Of a stretch of 32,082 bases of DNA, positions 1-7,459 are shown piece after piece. This DNA comes from a virus. Location of the stretch: positions 1 to 32,082 of the IMG/VR virus record IMGVR_UViG_3300021963_000431. The stretch is one strand, 5' to 3'. The translations under genes and the position numbers were made by a program. A model generated the notes under the pieces. That model was not told the origin of the DNA. It did not search any database and worked only from the letters and a program-made list of their open reading frames with translations. Position 1 is the stretch's first letter. Each line of letters begins with the position of its first letter.

Positions 1-87
1 GCAGGTGTTGTAGGTAGTGTGTTTCCAAAAAGTTCAAACAATACAGGCACCACTACAGCCACTCAAAGAAATCTAACAGGAAATTAA
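1..87 (+). CDS. C-terminal end of an upstream gene (partial)
   Basis: An open frame runs from the first base to a TAA at 85-87, giving the last 28 residues of a protein that starts outside the window. The tail is rich in Gly, Thr, Ser and Asn, which fits a structural protein but does not identify it. The next gene begins one base after the stop, so the two are probably co-transcribed in a virion-assembly block. A neck or tail-completion protein is possible from the position beside gp4 and terminase, but this is inference only. Confidence 0.55.
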   Translation, partial: AGVVGSVFPKSSNNTGTTTATQRNLTGN

Positions 88-88
88 C

Positions 89-460
89 ATGGCTGCTACT
101 ACAAATCTTCCAGAGAATATTAAACAAGATAGTGCTGCTGGAACAAAATTATTTTTTGATTCTTACGGTCAAGAACCTCTAGAGTTTCATGCTAACGAAG
201 TTGACGGAGCCATTGGATTCTTTACAAAAAGAGGTTTTGATCAAGACACTGCAATAGTAATTGCTACATTGGTTTTAAAACAGGCAAAGATAGACGGGAT
301 TCCTGTTTTTCAATTTTTAGATTCTCTAAATAAATTTGACGTCACTGATCTTAGTATACTTGTTGGTGAAATTTTAAATAACAATAGACCTGCAACTTCT
401 ACTCTAGGATTTAGAACCGAACGAGTGATTCCAAATCAAATTAGAAATATCGCAGTATAA
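89..460 (+). CDS. conserved marine T4-like phage protein, probable virion assembly factor
   Basis: Encodes 123 residues. An AGGAAA ribosome site lies just upstream of the ATG. The protein has no signal peptide or membrane segment. Its central part (about residues 28-65) contains FFTKRGFD followed by a helical stretch; the end is basic. The pattern resembles, from memory, a small protein of unknown role found beside gp4 in marine T4-like phages. The stop codon overlaps the next start (TAATG at 458-462), which implies translational coupling to the head-completion gene. Function is unknown; a part in head or neck assembly is inferred from position. Confidence 0.75.
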   Translation: MAATTNLPENIKQDSAAGTKLFFDSYGQEPLEFHANEVDGAIGFFTKRGFDQDTAIVIATLVLKQAKIDGIPVFQFLDSLNKFDVTDLSILVGEILNNNRPATSTLGFRTERVIPNQIRNIAV

Positions 461-900
461 TGGCTAAATTTGCTCAGGGTAGATTTGAAATGAAAAACCC
501 TACAAAGTATGTAGGTAAAAAAACTCCATTGGCGAGATCAAGTTGGGAGTTTGTATTCATGAGAATGCTCGACGAACACCCCGGAGTAGAAAATTGGGCT
601 AGCGAAAGTGTTCAGATACCTTACAAAGATCCGTTGTCGGGAAAATATACGATCTATGTTCCGGATTTTTTTATTGTATATAAAGATAAGAATGGTAAAA
701 AACACGCCGAAGTAGTTGAAGTAAAACCTCAAAGTCAGACCCTAAGAGAATATGTAGGAAAAAGCGCCTACAACCAAGAACAATATATTAAAAATCTAGC
801 CAAATGGGAAGCTGCTACTGCATGGTGCAAACAGCAAGGTATTCGTTTTAGGGTCGTTAACGAAGGCGATATTTTCCATCAAGGATCAAAACGTAGATAA
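460..900 (+). CDS. 4: gp4-like head completion protein (PD-(D/E)XK nuclease fold)
   Basis: Encodes 146 residues, close to the 150 of T4 gp4 (also called gp50/65), which acts at the end of head filling before tails attach. The nuclease signature is visible: E30 in SSWE, D69 in VPDFF, and E87-x-K89 in VEVKP, as in TnsA-type PD-(D/E)XK enzymes. Such enzymes cut or trim DNA, and in T4 the protein is thought to finish the packaged end. The gene overlaps its upstream neighbour by one base and is followed after 7 bases by the small terminase gene. The position next to terminase supports the call. Family assignment is from motif and length, not alignment. Confidence 0.82.
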   Translation: MAKFAQGRFEMKNPTKYVGKKTPLARSSWEFVFMRMLDEHPGVENWASESVQIPYKDPLSGKYTIYVPDFFIVYKDKNGKKHAEVVEVKPQSQTLREYVGKSAYNQEQYIKNLAKWEAATAWCKQQGIRFRVVNEGDIFHQGSKRR

Positions 901-907
901 GTATAGT

Positions 908-1405
908 ATGACTAAAAAACTTGAAGAACTATTCAATTTAGAAGATTCTAAAGAAATAGAAATAGAAAAAGAAGAAGTTAAGACTCCAGTGCAAGTTCCC
1001 ACGCACGAGGAAGTAAAATCATTAGACGAAAGCTATAAAGCAGTCGCTGAAATAACCAAAAGTTTACCACAGATCAAAGAGCTCGATACTCTTGATGAAA
1101 AAGAATTAGACGATTTAGCTAAAAAAGCAGAACAAGCATACGATGATCTAATGGATTTAGGTATGAATGTTGAAGTTCGCTACAGCGGTAGAATTTTTGA
1201 AGTAGCTGCTAGTATGATGGGCAACGCTATCACAGCAAAAACTAACAAAATCGAAAAGAAACTTAAAGCGGTAGATCTTCAACTGAAAAAATATAAAATT
1301 GACAAAGATGCAGGCGGTGACGATCCTAACGATGTTATTAACGGCCAGGGCTATATTATAACCGACAGGAACGAGCTGCTTAAGAAATTGGGTCAAAAGG
1401 ACTAA
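908..1405 (+). CDS. 16: terminase small subunit (gp16-like)
   Basis: Encodes 165 residues against 164 for T4 gp16, the DNA-recognition and ATPase-stimulating subunit of the packaging motor. The first third is acidic and probably disordered. A central helical part runs from the GRIFEVAASMMGNAIT stretch into a Lys-rich helix (about residues 95-125). This corresponds to the EVFATLMGQM region of T4 gp16 that forms the oligomer core. The C-terminal NELLKKLG matches the TELMDEIGD segment near the end of T4 gp16. The large subunit is not adjacent as in T4 but lies three genes downstream. No clear ribosome site is seen before the ATG. Confidence 0.78.
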   Translation: MTKKLEELFNLEDSKEIEIEKEEVKTPVQVPTHEEVKSLDESYKAVAEITKSLPQIKELDTLDEKELDDLAKKAEQAYDDLMDLGMNVEVRYSGRIFEVAASMMGNAITAKTNKIEKKLKAVDLQLKKYKIDKDAGGDDPNDVINGQGYIITDRNELLKKLGQKD

Positions 1406-1408
1406 ATA
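1401..1408 (+). promoter_or_regulatory. putative T4-type late promoter (ACTAAATA)
   Basis: ACTAAATA matches 7 of 8 positions near the T4 late element TATAAATA and sits exactly 5 bases before the ATG at 1414. It overlaps the stop codon of gene 16. No ribosome site is present before the ATG. By T4 geometry the transcript would begin at the A of the ATG. Confidence 0.55.
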
Positions 1409-1413
1409 TTACT

Positions 1414-1977
1414 ATGAAAACTTTTAAAGAATACCTTGCCGAAAGCAAAAAGGCCTACAGTTTCAAAGTAAAAGTTGCCGGCGAACTTCCAGAGGGCTTT
1501 CAAGAAAAGCTCAAAAATGATCTAGATCGCTGCAAAGTTTTAACATTTGAAAAAGTAGCTACTACCCCTATACAAAAACTTCCTTTAGATTTTCCTAATA
1601 AATCTAACATGGAAGTAACTGTGTTTGAAGTTATTTGCGAGTATCCGATTAACAGTCAAGAAATCGCTGCTAGTGTAAAAGCTACAGGATTAGATGAAGA
1701 TTGTTTCCGTGTTCGCGGTAGCAGTGAACCTACTGAAATTGATCAAGCTCTTATGGATCAAGAACCTAGTGGTAAAGCACTGTTAGATGATGCTCAATAC
1801 AAAGAGTCTACTAATGCAAAACACAAAGATTACTTTGGGGATGATTTCAACAAGGGTTTCTTAAAAGATTTAGACAAGGCTGCAAAAGCCCGTAAGAAAG
1901 AAAACGGTCAAGGAGAATTTAAACTGCCTAAGGCCAAAACAGATAAAGCAGGTGTTAAGAGCACCTTAGGGAGTTAA
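1414..1977 (+). CDS. probable virion or prohead protein, unknown function
   Basis: Encodes 187 residues. It begins MKTFKEYLAES, an N-terminal pattern that recurs in structural proteins of marine T4-like phages. The LAE within it fits the (I/L)-x-E cleavage rule of the T4 prohead protease, so the leader could be trimmed during head maturation (inference). Residues 15-105 look like an alpha/beta domain; the last 60 are Lys/Asp-rich and probably flexible. The gene sits between the two terminase subunits under a late-promoter motif. No enzyme signature is seen. Confidence 0.7.
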   Translation: MKTFKEYLAESKKAYSFKVKVAGELPEGFQEKLKNDLDRCKVLTFEKVATTPIQKLPLDFPNKSNMEVTVFEVICEYPINSQEIAASVKATGLDEDCFRVRGSSEPTEIDQALMDQEPSGKALLDDAQYKESTNAKHKDYFGDDFNKGFLKDLDKAAKARKKENGQGEFKLPKAKTDKAGVKSTLGS

Positions 1978-1978
1978 A

Positions 1979-2644
1979 ATGAACTTTAATGATTTAATGG
2001 CAAAGATGCGTGAGCTAGATCAACCAGCGGTAGAATCTACTCCTGTTCTAGATGACACACCAGTTGCTGAATGTCCACCAGATATGCCACCAAGCCCGAT
2101 GAGTCCTACAATGAGCAAGCCAGATACTCCGCCTCCAAGCATGAGTCTAAATCTAAATGCTCAAGGATTAGATAACATCGAAGAATTAATGAAATTAATC
2201 AAGGCAGTTAATCCAGATGCAGATAAGCCAACGGGAGGAATGCCTCCTTCTATCAGCATCGAACCAATGGATAAGCCAATGGGCGGTTTACCTCCGTTAA
2301 AAATGCTACCTGATCTAAGCGATGAGCCAGAAGGCGATCATCCAGAACCAGATGCAGATAATATGGGCGGTCCTAGCGACAACGATGCAGATAATATGCC
2401 AGACGGTGCTCCTAAAAAAGATAAAGAGGAAGCATTTGGAAATTCTTTAGGCGATTCTGAACCAGAAACAATGGGAATTAACGCTGCTATTCCAGATGGC
2501 GACGATTTAAACAAGCCCAAGAAGAGTTTCAGCGACAAGCCTTTCCGCGGAGACAATCCTATGGCTGCTGAATCAACTGATCTTCGTTCACAAATCCGTG
2601 CAGAATTACTGCGCAGATTAGAAGAAGCTAAAGGAGTCAAATAA
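1979..2644 (+). CDS. Pro/Met/Asp-rich low-complexity protein
   Basis: Encodes 221 residues. TAGGGAG at 1967-1973 gives a good ribosome site. Most of the protein is low complexity: runs of Pro, Met, Ser and Asp with repeated PMGGLPPLKM-like and DADNM blocks (about residues 20-160). A short amphipathic helix at the C-terminus (DLRSQIRAELLRRLEEAK) may be the binding part. No known domain is recognised. Its position between terminase genes suggests a head or scaffold-associated protein. The gene ends in TAATG shared with the next start, so the two are coupled. Confidence 0.68.
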   Translation: MNFNDLMAKMRELDQPAVESTPVLDDTPVAECPPDMPPSPMSPTMSKPDTPPPSMSLNLNAQGLDNIEELMKLIKAVNPDADKPTGGMPPSISIEPMDKPMGGLPPLKMLPDLSDEPEGDHPEPDADNMGGPSDNDADNMPDGAPKKDKEEAFGNSLGDSEPETMGINAAIPDGDDLNKPKKSFSDKPFRGDNPMAAESTDLRSQIRAELLRRLEEAKGVK

Positions 2645-3021
2645 TGGCATCAGTAACAAGAGTAAATGGACTTGCGGTTACAGTAGGCACACTATATAGT
2701 TTAAATGCAAATGCATTTCTTATCACTGTAAAAAATGCATCAGCATCAGCAATAGATCTACGTGCAGAAGACGATGCAATAGATGAGGCAGTTGAACAAA
2801 TCATCAAAGAAATAAATCCGTTGATGTTTTTTGTAACCGATTCTAGTGCTGGAACTATTCATGTTGTGGTAGATAAATCTATTAACAGTGCATCTGAATT
2901 ACAAACACGTATTAGAAGAATTGGTATAGATAGTGGAGCTACAACAACAAGTATTGGACCCAACGATATTGATATCAGTGGAACCACAGTGGCCGCTGCT
3001 TCCAGCATCACTGTAGCATAA
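2644..3021 (+). CDS. small beta-rich protein, possible virion component
   Basis: Encodes 125 residues. The composition is rich in Ala, Ser, Thr, Ile and Val with alternating hydrophobic positions, typical of a beta-rich structural protein. A helix at about residues 45-60 (DEAVEQIIKEIN) separates two strands-rich parts. There are no Cys residues, no signal peptide and no catalytic motif. It is the last gene before a strong terminator, so it closes the transcription unit holding gp4 and gp16. A decoration or fibre role is possible; the sequence does not decide it. Confidence 0.68.
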   Translation: MASVTRVNGLAVTVGTLYSLNANAFLITVKNASASAIDLRAEDDAIDEAVEQIIKEINPLMFFVTDSSAGTIHVVVDKSINSASELQTRIRRIGIDSGATTTSIGPNDIDISGTTVAAASSITVA

Positions 3022-3037
3022 AGAAAATACAAATCCA

Positions 3038-3064
3038 AATAGGGCCGCAAGGCCCTATTTTTTT
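3038..3064 (+). terminator. rho-independent terminator
   Basis: A 9-bp perfect stem (AATAGGGCC / GGCCCTATT) closes a GCAA tetraloop and is followed by a run of five T. It lies 17 bases past the previous stop and ends one base before the late-promoter motif of the large terminase gene. Confidence 0.93.
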
Positions 3065-3065
3065 C

Positions 3066-3073
3066 ATTAAATA
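3066..3073 (+). promoter_or_regulatory. putative T4-type late promoter (ATTAAATA)
   Basis: ATTAAATA lies 5 bases before the ATG of the large terminase gene and directly after a terminator, so the gene needs its own promoter here. No ribosome site precedes the ATG. Confidence 0.65.
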
Positions 3074-3078
3074 GTAGT

Positions 3079-4665
3079 ATGGCAAAATCATTAGACGGCG
3101 TATTAATTAAAAAAGCTCATGCTCCTCAGAGATACACTCTTGAGGAAGTAAAGCATTTAGAAGCCTGTATGGATCCTATAAACGGGCCTTTATATTTCTG
3201 TGAAAACTTTTTAAAGATACAACATCCAACTAGGGGTGCTATTAAGTTTGACCCTTACGATTATCAAAGAAGATTAATCCAATCTTATCACGAAAATAAA
3301 CAGTGTATCGCTATGTTACCTCGCCAGATGGGTAAGACAACCTGCGCTACGGGTTATCTGTTGTGGTATACTATGTTTGTTCCAGAAGCTCAAGTTCTTA
3401 TTGCTGCTCACAAATATGAAGGTGCGCAAGATATTATGAACCGTTATCGTTACGGGTATGAGAACTTGCCAGACTTTATACGTGCCGGTGTTTATTCATA
3501 TAATAGAAACACGATCGAATACGATAACGGATCACGTATACAAGCGACCACCACAACAGAAAACACTGGTCGCGGTAAGTCTCTTTCTTTAATTTACTGT
3601 GACGAGTTTGCGTTTGTGCAGCCACCAGAAAAAGCCAAAGAATTCTGGACTGCGCTGTCACCAACACTATCGACAGGCGGTAAGTGTATTATTACATCAA
3701 CGCCTAACTCGGACGAAGATCAGTTTGCTATGATTTGGACTGAAGCTAATAAAAAGTTTGATGATCATGGAAACGAACAGAAAGTGGGTATTAACGGATT
3801 CGCATCATATTACGCACATTGGTCTGAGCATCCTGATAGAGACGAAGACTGGGCTAGAGTAGAACGTGCCAAGATCGGAGAAGAACGCTTTCGTAGAGAA
3901 TTTGATTGCGAATTCTTAATTTATGACGAAACTCTAATTAATTCTGTTAAGTTAGCTGAATTGCAGGGTGTGGAACCTACAATGGTAATGGGTCAAACAA
4001 GATGGTATAAAGATATTGATCCTCGAATGACATATCTTGTAGCATTAGATCCTAGTATGGGAACTGGTGGAGACTATGCTGCTATACAAGTATTTGAAAT
4101 GCCAACAATGATACAGGTAGCAGAATGGCGTCATAATCTTACACCTATTCAGGCTCAAGTTAAACACATGAGAGAAATACTTAGATATATCAACGACAGA
4201 GGCCAAGAAAGAGGAGGTAATCCTCAGTTGTATTACTCTGTAGAAAACAATCAATTAGGTGAAGCAGCTTTGATTGTTATCAGCGATATTGGAGAAGAAA
4301 ACTTTCACGGACTGTTTTTAAGTGAGCCGATACGCAAAGGGCATATACGTAAATTCCGAAAAGGTTTTAATACTACGCATAGAACAAAAATTTCAGCTTG
4401 TAGCCAATTAAAAAACTTAATCGAAACTAAAAAAATGGAGATAAAATCCAAACCTTTAGTTTCGGAGTTAAAAACATTCGTAGCACACGGGGTAGGATTT
4501 GGAGCGAAAAGCGGCGAACATGACGATCTTATAGCCGCATCATTATTGATTATTAGGATGGCTGATGTATTAGCTGACTGGGATCCGCACATTTATGAAA
4601 AAATGACGGAAAAAGTCACTGAAGATCAGATGCCTATGCCTATATTCGTTAGCACAGGATTTTAA
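3079..4665 (+). CDS. 17: terminase large subunit (gp17-like ATPase/nuclease)
   Basis: Encodes 528 residues; T4 gp17 has 610. It is the motor that drives DNA into the prohead and cuts the concatemer. The N-terminal ATPase has Walker A PRQMGKTT (81-88) and Walker B LIYCDE with catalytic D175-E176, followed by the coupling motif TSTPN (about 207). The C-terminal RNase H-like nuclease shows D324 in ALDPSMGTGGDY, E389 in SVENN and D482-D483 in EHDDL, the three acidic positions expected. The gene begins 5 bases after a late-promoter motif and has no ribosome site. It is separated from gp16 by three genes and a terminator, unlike T4. Confidence 0.97.
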   Translation: MAKSLDGVLIKKAHAPQRYTLEEVKHLEACMDPINGPLYFCENFLKIQHPTRGAIKFDPYDYQRRLIQSYHENKQCIAMLPRQMGKTTCATGYLLWYTMFVPEAQVLIAAHKYEGAQDIMNRYRYGYENLPDFIRAGVYSYNRNTIEYDNGSRIQATTTTENTGRGKSLSLIYCDEFAFVQPPEKAKEFWTALSPTLSTGGKCIITSTPNSDEDQFAMIWTEANKKFDDHGNEQKVGINGFASYYAHWSEHPDRDEDWARVERAKIGEERFRREFDCEFLIYDETLINSVKLAELQGVEPTMVMGQTRWYKDIDPRMTYLVALDPSMGTGGDYAAIQVFEMPTMIQVAEWRHNLTPIQAQVKHMREILRYINDRGQERGGNPQLYYSVENNQLGEAALIVISDIGEENFHGLFLSEPIRKGHIRKFRKGFNTTHRTKISACSQLKNLIETKKMEIKSKPLVSELKTFVAHGVGFGAKSGEHDDLIAASLLIIRMADVLADWDPHIYEKMTEKVTEDQMPMPIFVSTGF

Positions 4666-4671
4666 TAAATA
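4664..4671 (+). promoter_or_regulatory. putative T4-type late promoter (AATAAATA)
   Basis: AATAAATA overlaps the gp17 stop codon and lies exactly 5 bases before the next ATG at 4677. No ribosome site is visible in the gap. This is the same geometry as upstream of 1414, 3079 and 11130. Confidence 0.62.
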
Positions 4672-4676
4672 TACTT

Positions 4677-6797
4677 ATGGACGCAAGAAATAACATAGCT
4701 ACTGATCTGTTTTACAAAATTCGCAGCAGATTTAAGGGCCTAAAATTAGGAGCAGAAACTGGGCAAATTACCATTAACCCGGAAGAAGCTCGTTTCTTTG
4801 ACTTTGACTATATGGAGGGAAATACTCCTATAGGACATGTCAGTATCAGTTTGGCAGAACCCAACTCAATGAAAATATACTTTAGTCATGGTATTACTGA
4901 GGGTATGGATGATGGACAAAAAGCCAACTGGTATAAATTTCTTAGAGAACTACGAGAGTTTTCTAAAAGAAGATTATTAAGTTTTGACACAAGAGATATT
5001 GCTAAAGATAATTTAGATAAAAGAGATTATGAATTTCTTAGCCAGAACTCTAAACCAAAACCAGAAAATAAAAATACTATTCAAGCACCAGTTGGAGAAA
5101 GCGTTATGAACGTAAGCGAAAGCACACTATATGGTTCTAAAACCGTAAGCTATCAGAAATTATTAGACACACGATTGATTATAAAGCATAGTCAAGCATT
5201 GACAGACGATACACAGCCTGGTGCTAGAACTAGAAACATTTCTGCATTGTTTGTAGAAAATCAAGACGGTGAAAGATTTAAATATCCTTTCATTCATCTA
5301 GCAGGTGCTCGCGCTATGCAGCGTCACGTGGCCAACGGTGGCTTACCGTATGATGATGTAGGCAAAAGTATTATTAGAATGAGCGAAGAAATCGCACAGT
5401 TGAAGAGTTTTTCCAACTATGTAGTTCGTAATGATCTTATGAACAGTGATACAAACGGAATAGTAGAACGTTCATCAGAAGCATTGAATAGATTACGTGA
5501 ACAAATTAAGGCAATCTCAAAACAAAGTCATTACGAATCGTTTATTGAAAACTTCCAAGCACAGCAAGACTATGAAATTCCTCAAGATGTAGTAGAAGAT
5601 TTCAAAGAAAAATTTACAGTAAAATCATTTAAAGAAGATATAGCAAGTGTATTTCCGGTCTTATATAGACTAATGAAAGAAGGAAACACAATAGGCTACG
5701 ACGACATAGTCGCAATGACACAAGAAGAATTAAACAACGAAGATATCGAATTAGAACAAGAAGAACATGATCCTTTTGCTAAATTTGAAAATTGGGTCAT
5801 GGCACTAGGCGAAGAAAGTGCTATAACATCTGAAGATCCAGAAGAGCAACAAACTGCTATTAAAGATTTGCAAGAACTTGTAGGTCAACATTTTCCAGCA
5901 GGCGTGGATGGACAAAATGCCATCGAAAGTTTAAAAGGCATTATCGAAGATCCTGAATTATACAAAAGAATTAAAGCACAGGCAGCAGAAGATCCAGATA
6001 GTTGCTGCAGAGGTCTTGTAAAAGATTGGTTATCTCTAAATGCTCCAGAAGTATTAGAGCAGTTAGATTTCGGCGATTACGTCGAAGAGCCAGAAGCAGG
6101 TGCAGAGGTGGCCGCAGAGCCAGAAGCAGGTGCAGAGGTGGCTGCAGAGCCAGCAGCAGCGGCAGCTCCGGCCGAAGAACCTGTAACACAAAGCGACGAC
6201 AACGAAGAAGGACGCGAATCTCAAGGAAGAATGAATGTAAAAGAACTTGCAGAGTTTATTACATCGTTCTATGACAAAGAGTCAGGCACATTCCCCAAAG
6301 GCCCAGAAGGCGTTTGCACAATGGTAGGCAAGAAGTTTGGTGAGCAGGCAGAACACGTAGCTCGTAAATTTGTAGAAAGAATGGCTCCACAACAGTCAAC
6401 AGAACAAAATCCGGAATTAGCAGAATTGGCAAGAGTCAAAGAACTAGCCGGAGTGAAAGAAGCTAGTATTAGTCAAAGCACATATTCGGCAGTAGGACCA
6501 GAAGGCTATGATTACATAATGAACAAATTGGTTGACCTACCAGGCACAGAGGTTGAGCCCGACGAGGAAAATCAAATGGCTACTGTTACCATTTTAGGCA
6601 ATGCTGATAAAATGACTGTTAGTGCTATCAAGCAAGGTCTAGAGATGAAACTAATTAAGCCAATTGCAGATTTTAGTCATCGCAAAGTAGGCGCATTAGC
6701 AGTTGGAACTCCTAACATTCCTGATAAAGAATCGTTCAATCCCGAATTAGAAAGTATTAGAAAATTATCCGGTATTGCTCAAGGCATATCAATGTAA
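4677..6797 (+). CDS. large virion-associated protein of unknown function
   Basis: Encodes 706 residues. Residues 1-125 form a globular-looking domain with aromatic and charged content. Residues 150-330 contain regular helices. An acidic, Ala/Pro/Glu-rich linker (about 470-505) contains a 10-residue tandem repeat, and the C-terminal 140 residues form a second compact part. Two similar short motifs, ELARVKELAGV and ELESIRKLSGI, occur near the end; such motifs recur in marine T4-like structural proteins. No catalytic signature is recognised. It has its own late promoter and ends before a strong terminator, so it is a single-gene late unit. Confidence 0.75.
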   Translation: MDARNNIATDLFYKIRSRFKGLKLGAETGQITINPEEARFFDFDYMEGNTPIGHVSISLAEPNSMKIYFSHGITEGMDDGQKANWYKFLRELREFSKRRLLSFDTRDIAKDNLDKRDYEFLSQNSKPKPENKNTIQAPVGESVMNVSESTLYGSKTVSYQKLLDTRLIIKHSQALTDDTQPGARTRNISALFVENQDGERFKYPFIHLAGARAMQRHVANGGLPYDDVGKSIIRMSEEIAQLKSFSNYVVRNDLMNSDTNGIVERSSEALNRLREQIKAISKQSHYESFIENFQAQQDYEIPQDVVEDFKEKFTVKSFKEDIASVFPVLYRLMKEGNTIGYDDIVAMTQEELNNEDIELEQEEHDPFAKFENWVMALGEESAITSEDPEEQQTAIKDLQELVGQHFPAGVDGQNAIESLKGIIEDPELYKRIKAQAAEDPDSCCRGLVKDWLSLNAPEVLEQLDFGDYVEEPEAGAEVAAEPEAGAEVAAEPAAAAAPAEEPVTQSDDNEEGRESQGRMNVKELAEFITSFYDKESGTFPKGPEGVCTMVGKKFGEQAEHVARKFVERMAPQQSTEQNPELAELARVKELAGVKEASISQSTYSAVGPEGYDYIMNKLVDLPGTEVEPDEENQMATVTILGNADKMTVSAIKQGLEMKLIKPIADFSHRKVGALAVGTPNIPDKESFNPELESIRKLSGIAQGISM
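6087..6146 (+). repeat. 30-bp tandem repeat, two copies, in frame
   Basis: Two adjacent 30-base units starting GAGCCAGAAGCAGG differ at one base and encode EPEAGAEVAA twice. A third partial unit follows. The repeat keeps the reading frame and lengthens an Ala/Glu linker. Confidence 0.9.
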
Positions 6798-6820
6798 AGA
6801 TTGTTCGTAGCAGTGAAATT

Positions 6821-6842
6821 GGGCACTTCGGTGCCCTTTTTC
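6821..6842 (+). terminator. rho-independent terminator with UUCG loop
   Basis: GGGCAC and GTGCCC form a 6-bp stem closed by the very stable TTCG tetraloop, followed by TTTTTC. It lies 24 bases after the stop of the 706-residue gene. Confidence 0.93.
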
Positions 6843-6930
6843 TTGGCCAAGATGTCAACTTTCTTTTGAGCAAAGGCGTTATATATATACGCAGACAATT
6901 TTGTCAGCGACATTTAAAAGGAGATTTCAA

Positions 6931-7134
6931 ATGAAATCAATCGTAACTCTAGTAGCAACATTGTTCGCAGTATCAGCTTTCGCACAAGCACCAGCCAAGA
7001 AAGAAGAAAAGAAGGTAGAAGCCAAGCCAGCAGCAGCCGCTCCAGCAGCGCCAGCTAAAGACGCTAAGGCCCCTGCCGCTAAAAGCGAACCAGCTAAGAA
7101 AGACGACAAAAAAGCAGAACCTGCTAAGAAGTAA
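6931..7134 (+). CDS. small secreted Lys/Ala/Pro-rich protein
   Basis: Encodes 67 residues from the ATG at 6931, chosen because AAAGGAG lies 7-13 bases upstream; a TTG at 6901 is in frame but has no such site. Residues 1-18 form a signal peptide: K2, a hydrophobic core and AFA before the likely cleavage site. The mature part is almost wholly Lys, Ala, Pro, Glu and Asp in PAKK/APAAK-like repeats with no predicted fold. The composition recalls bacterial acid-shock (Asr-like) and histone-H1-like tails, without evidence of homology. It stands alone between two terminators. Export to the periplasm is unusual for a gene among phage replication genes. Confidence 0.72.
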   Translation: MKSIVTLVATLFAVSAFAQAPAKKEEKKVEAKPAAAAPAAPAKDAKAPAAKSEPAKKDDKKAEPAKK

Positions 7135-7141
7135 TCCACAC

Positions 7142-7333
7142 GTAGTAGCGTTAATCTCCGTCGACGGAGAGGACTTTGAACTCGAACTCGATGATAGTAT
7201 ATACGTAGGCTACCGTAGACCGGAATTAATCAAAAGCCAAGATGCTGATGACGATCTTCCAGAATACGTTAAATTTAGATTATGGTTAGCTAGGCAATTG
7301 GCTTTAGCGAAATATGAAGAAAAGTGGGGTTAA
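7142..7333 (+). CDS. small ORF without a standard start codon
   Basis: This frame is open to a TAA at 7331-7333 and gives a sensible acidic-then-amphipathic product: about 20 residues ending in ELELDD, then YVGYRRPE, and a C-terminal helix EYVKFRLWLARQLALAKYEEKWG in part. No ATG, GTG or TTG exists in frame before residue 50, and no ribosome site is seen. The frame is +1 relative to the preceding secreted-protein gene, which stops at 7134. A terminator stem is built over its 3' end, as expected for a real gene. It may be a small transcription coactivator such as gp33, which often lies near gene 32; that is a guess. Frameshift, sequencing error or unusual initiation are open. Confidence 0.4.
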   Translation, partial: VVALISVDGEDFELELDDSIYVGYRRPELIKSQDADDDLPEYVKFRLWLARQLALAKYEEKWG

Positions 7334-7347
7334 CCCACTTTTCTTTT
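7319..7347 (+). terminator. rho-independent terminator
   Basis: A 10-bp stem (GAAAAGTGGG / CCCACTTTTC) with a GTTAA loop is followed by TTTT. The loop contains the TAA of the small startless ORF. It separates that ORF from the gene 32 promoter. Confidence 0.85.
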
Positions 7348-7372
7348 GGTAAAAATAAATTTAGAAAGAGTA

Positions 7373-7401
7373 TTGATCTTGCTAAATAAAAAGCGCATAA
7401 T
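7373..7401 (+). promoter_or_regulatory. putative sigma70-type promoter of gene 32
   Basis: TTGATC (7373-7378) and CATAAT (7396-7401) are 17 bases apart, each differing from consensus at one or two positions. A GCTAAATA late-like element (7381-7388) lies in the spacer. Transcription would begin near 7408, giving a leader of about 52 bases before gene 32, in keeping with early plus late expression. Confidence 0.6.
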
Positions 7402-7407
7402 TAGTGT

Positions 7408-7422
7408 TATGCGAAAGGCATA
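7408..7422 (+). promoter_or_regulatory. 5' leader hairpin of gene 32 mRNA
   Basis: TATGC and GCATA pair around a GAAAG loop at the predicted 5' end of the mRNA. A second GCATAA (7442-7447), directly before the AGGAGG ribosome site, could pair with the same TATGC. T4 gp32 represses its own mRNA from a folded leader upstream of the ribosome site; a similar role here is inferred. Confidence 0.4.
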
Positions 7423-7459
7423 CAAAGTCATTTACATTAAGGCATAAGGAGGCTATAAA

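Noticed and set aside
2338-2640. 100-residue minus-strand ORF
   Set aside because: It lies wholly inside the low-complexity gene and mirrors its codon pattern; no promoter or ribosome site.
6087-6146. CRISPR-like repeat
   Set aside because: The two units are adjacent without spacers and code in frame for a protein linker.
6002-6274. Arg-rich ORF on the plus strand
   Set aside because: It is an out-of-frame reading of the Ala/Glu repeat in the 706-residue gene and has no ribosome site.
6879-6890. TATATATATAC as a promoter of the secreted-protein gene
   Set aside because: It is AT-rich and suggestive, but no -35 box lies 16-18 bases upstream and it differs from the late element.
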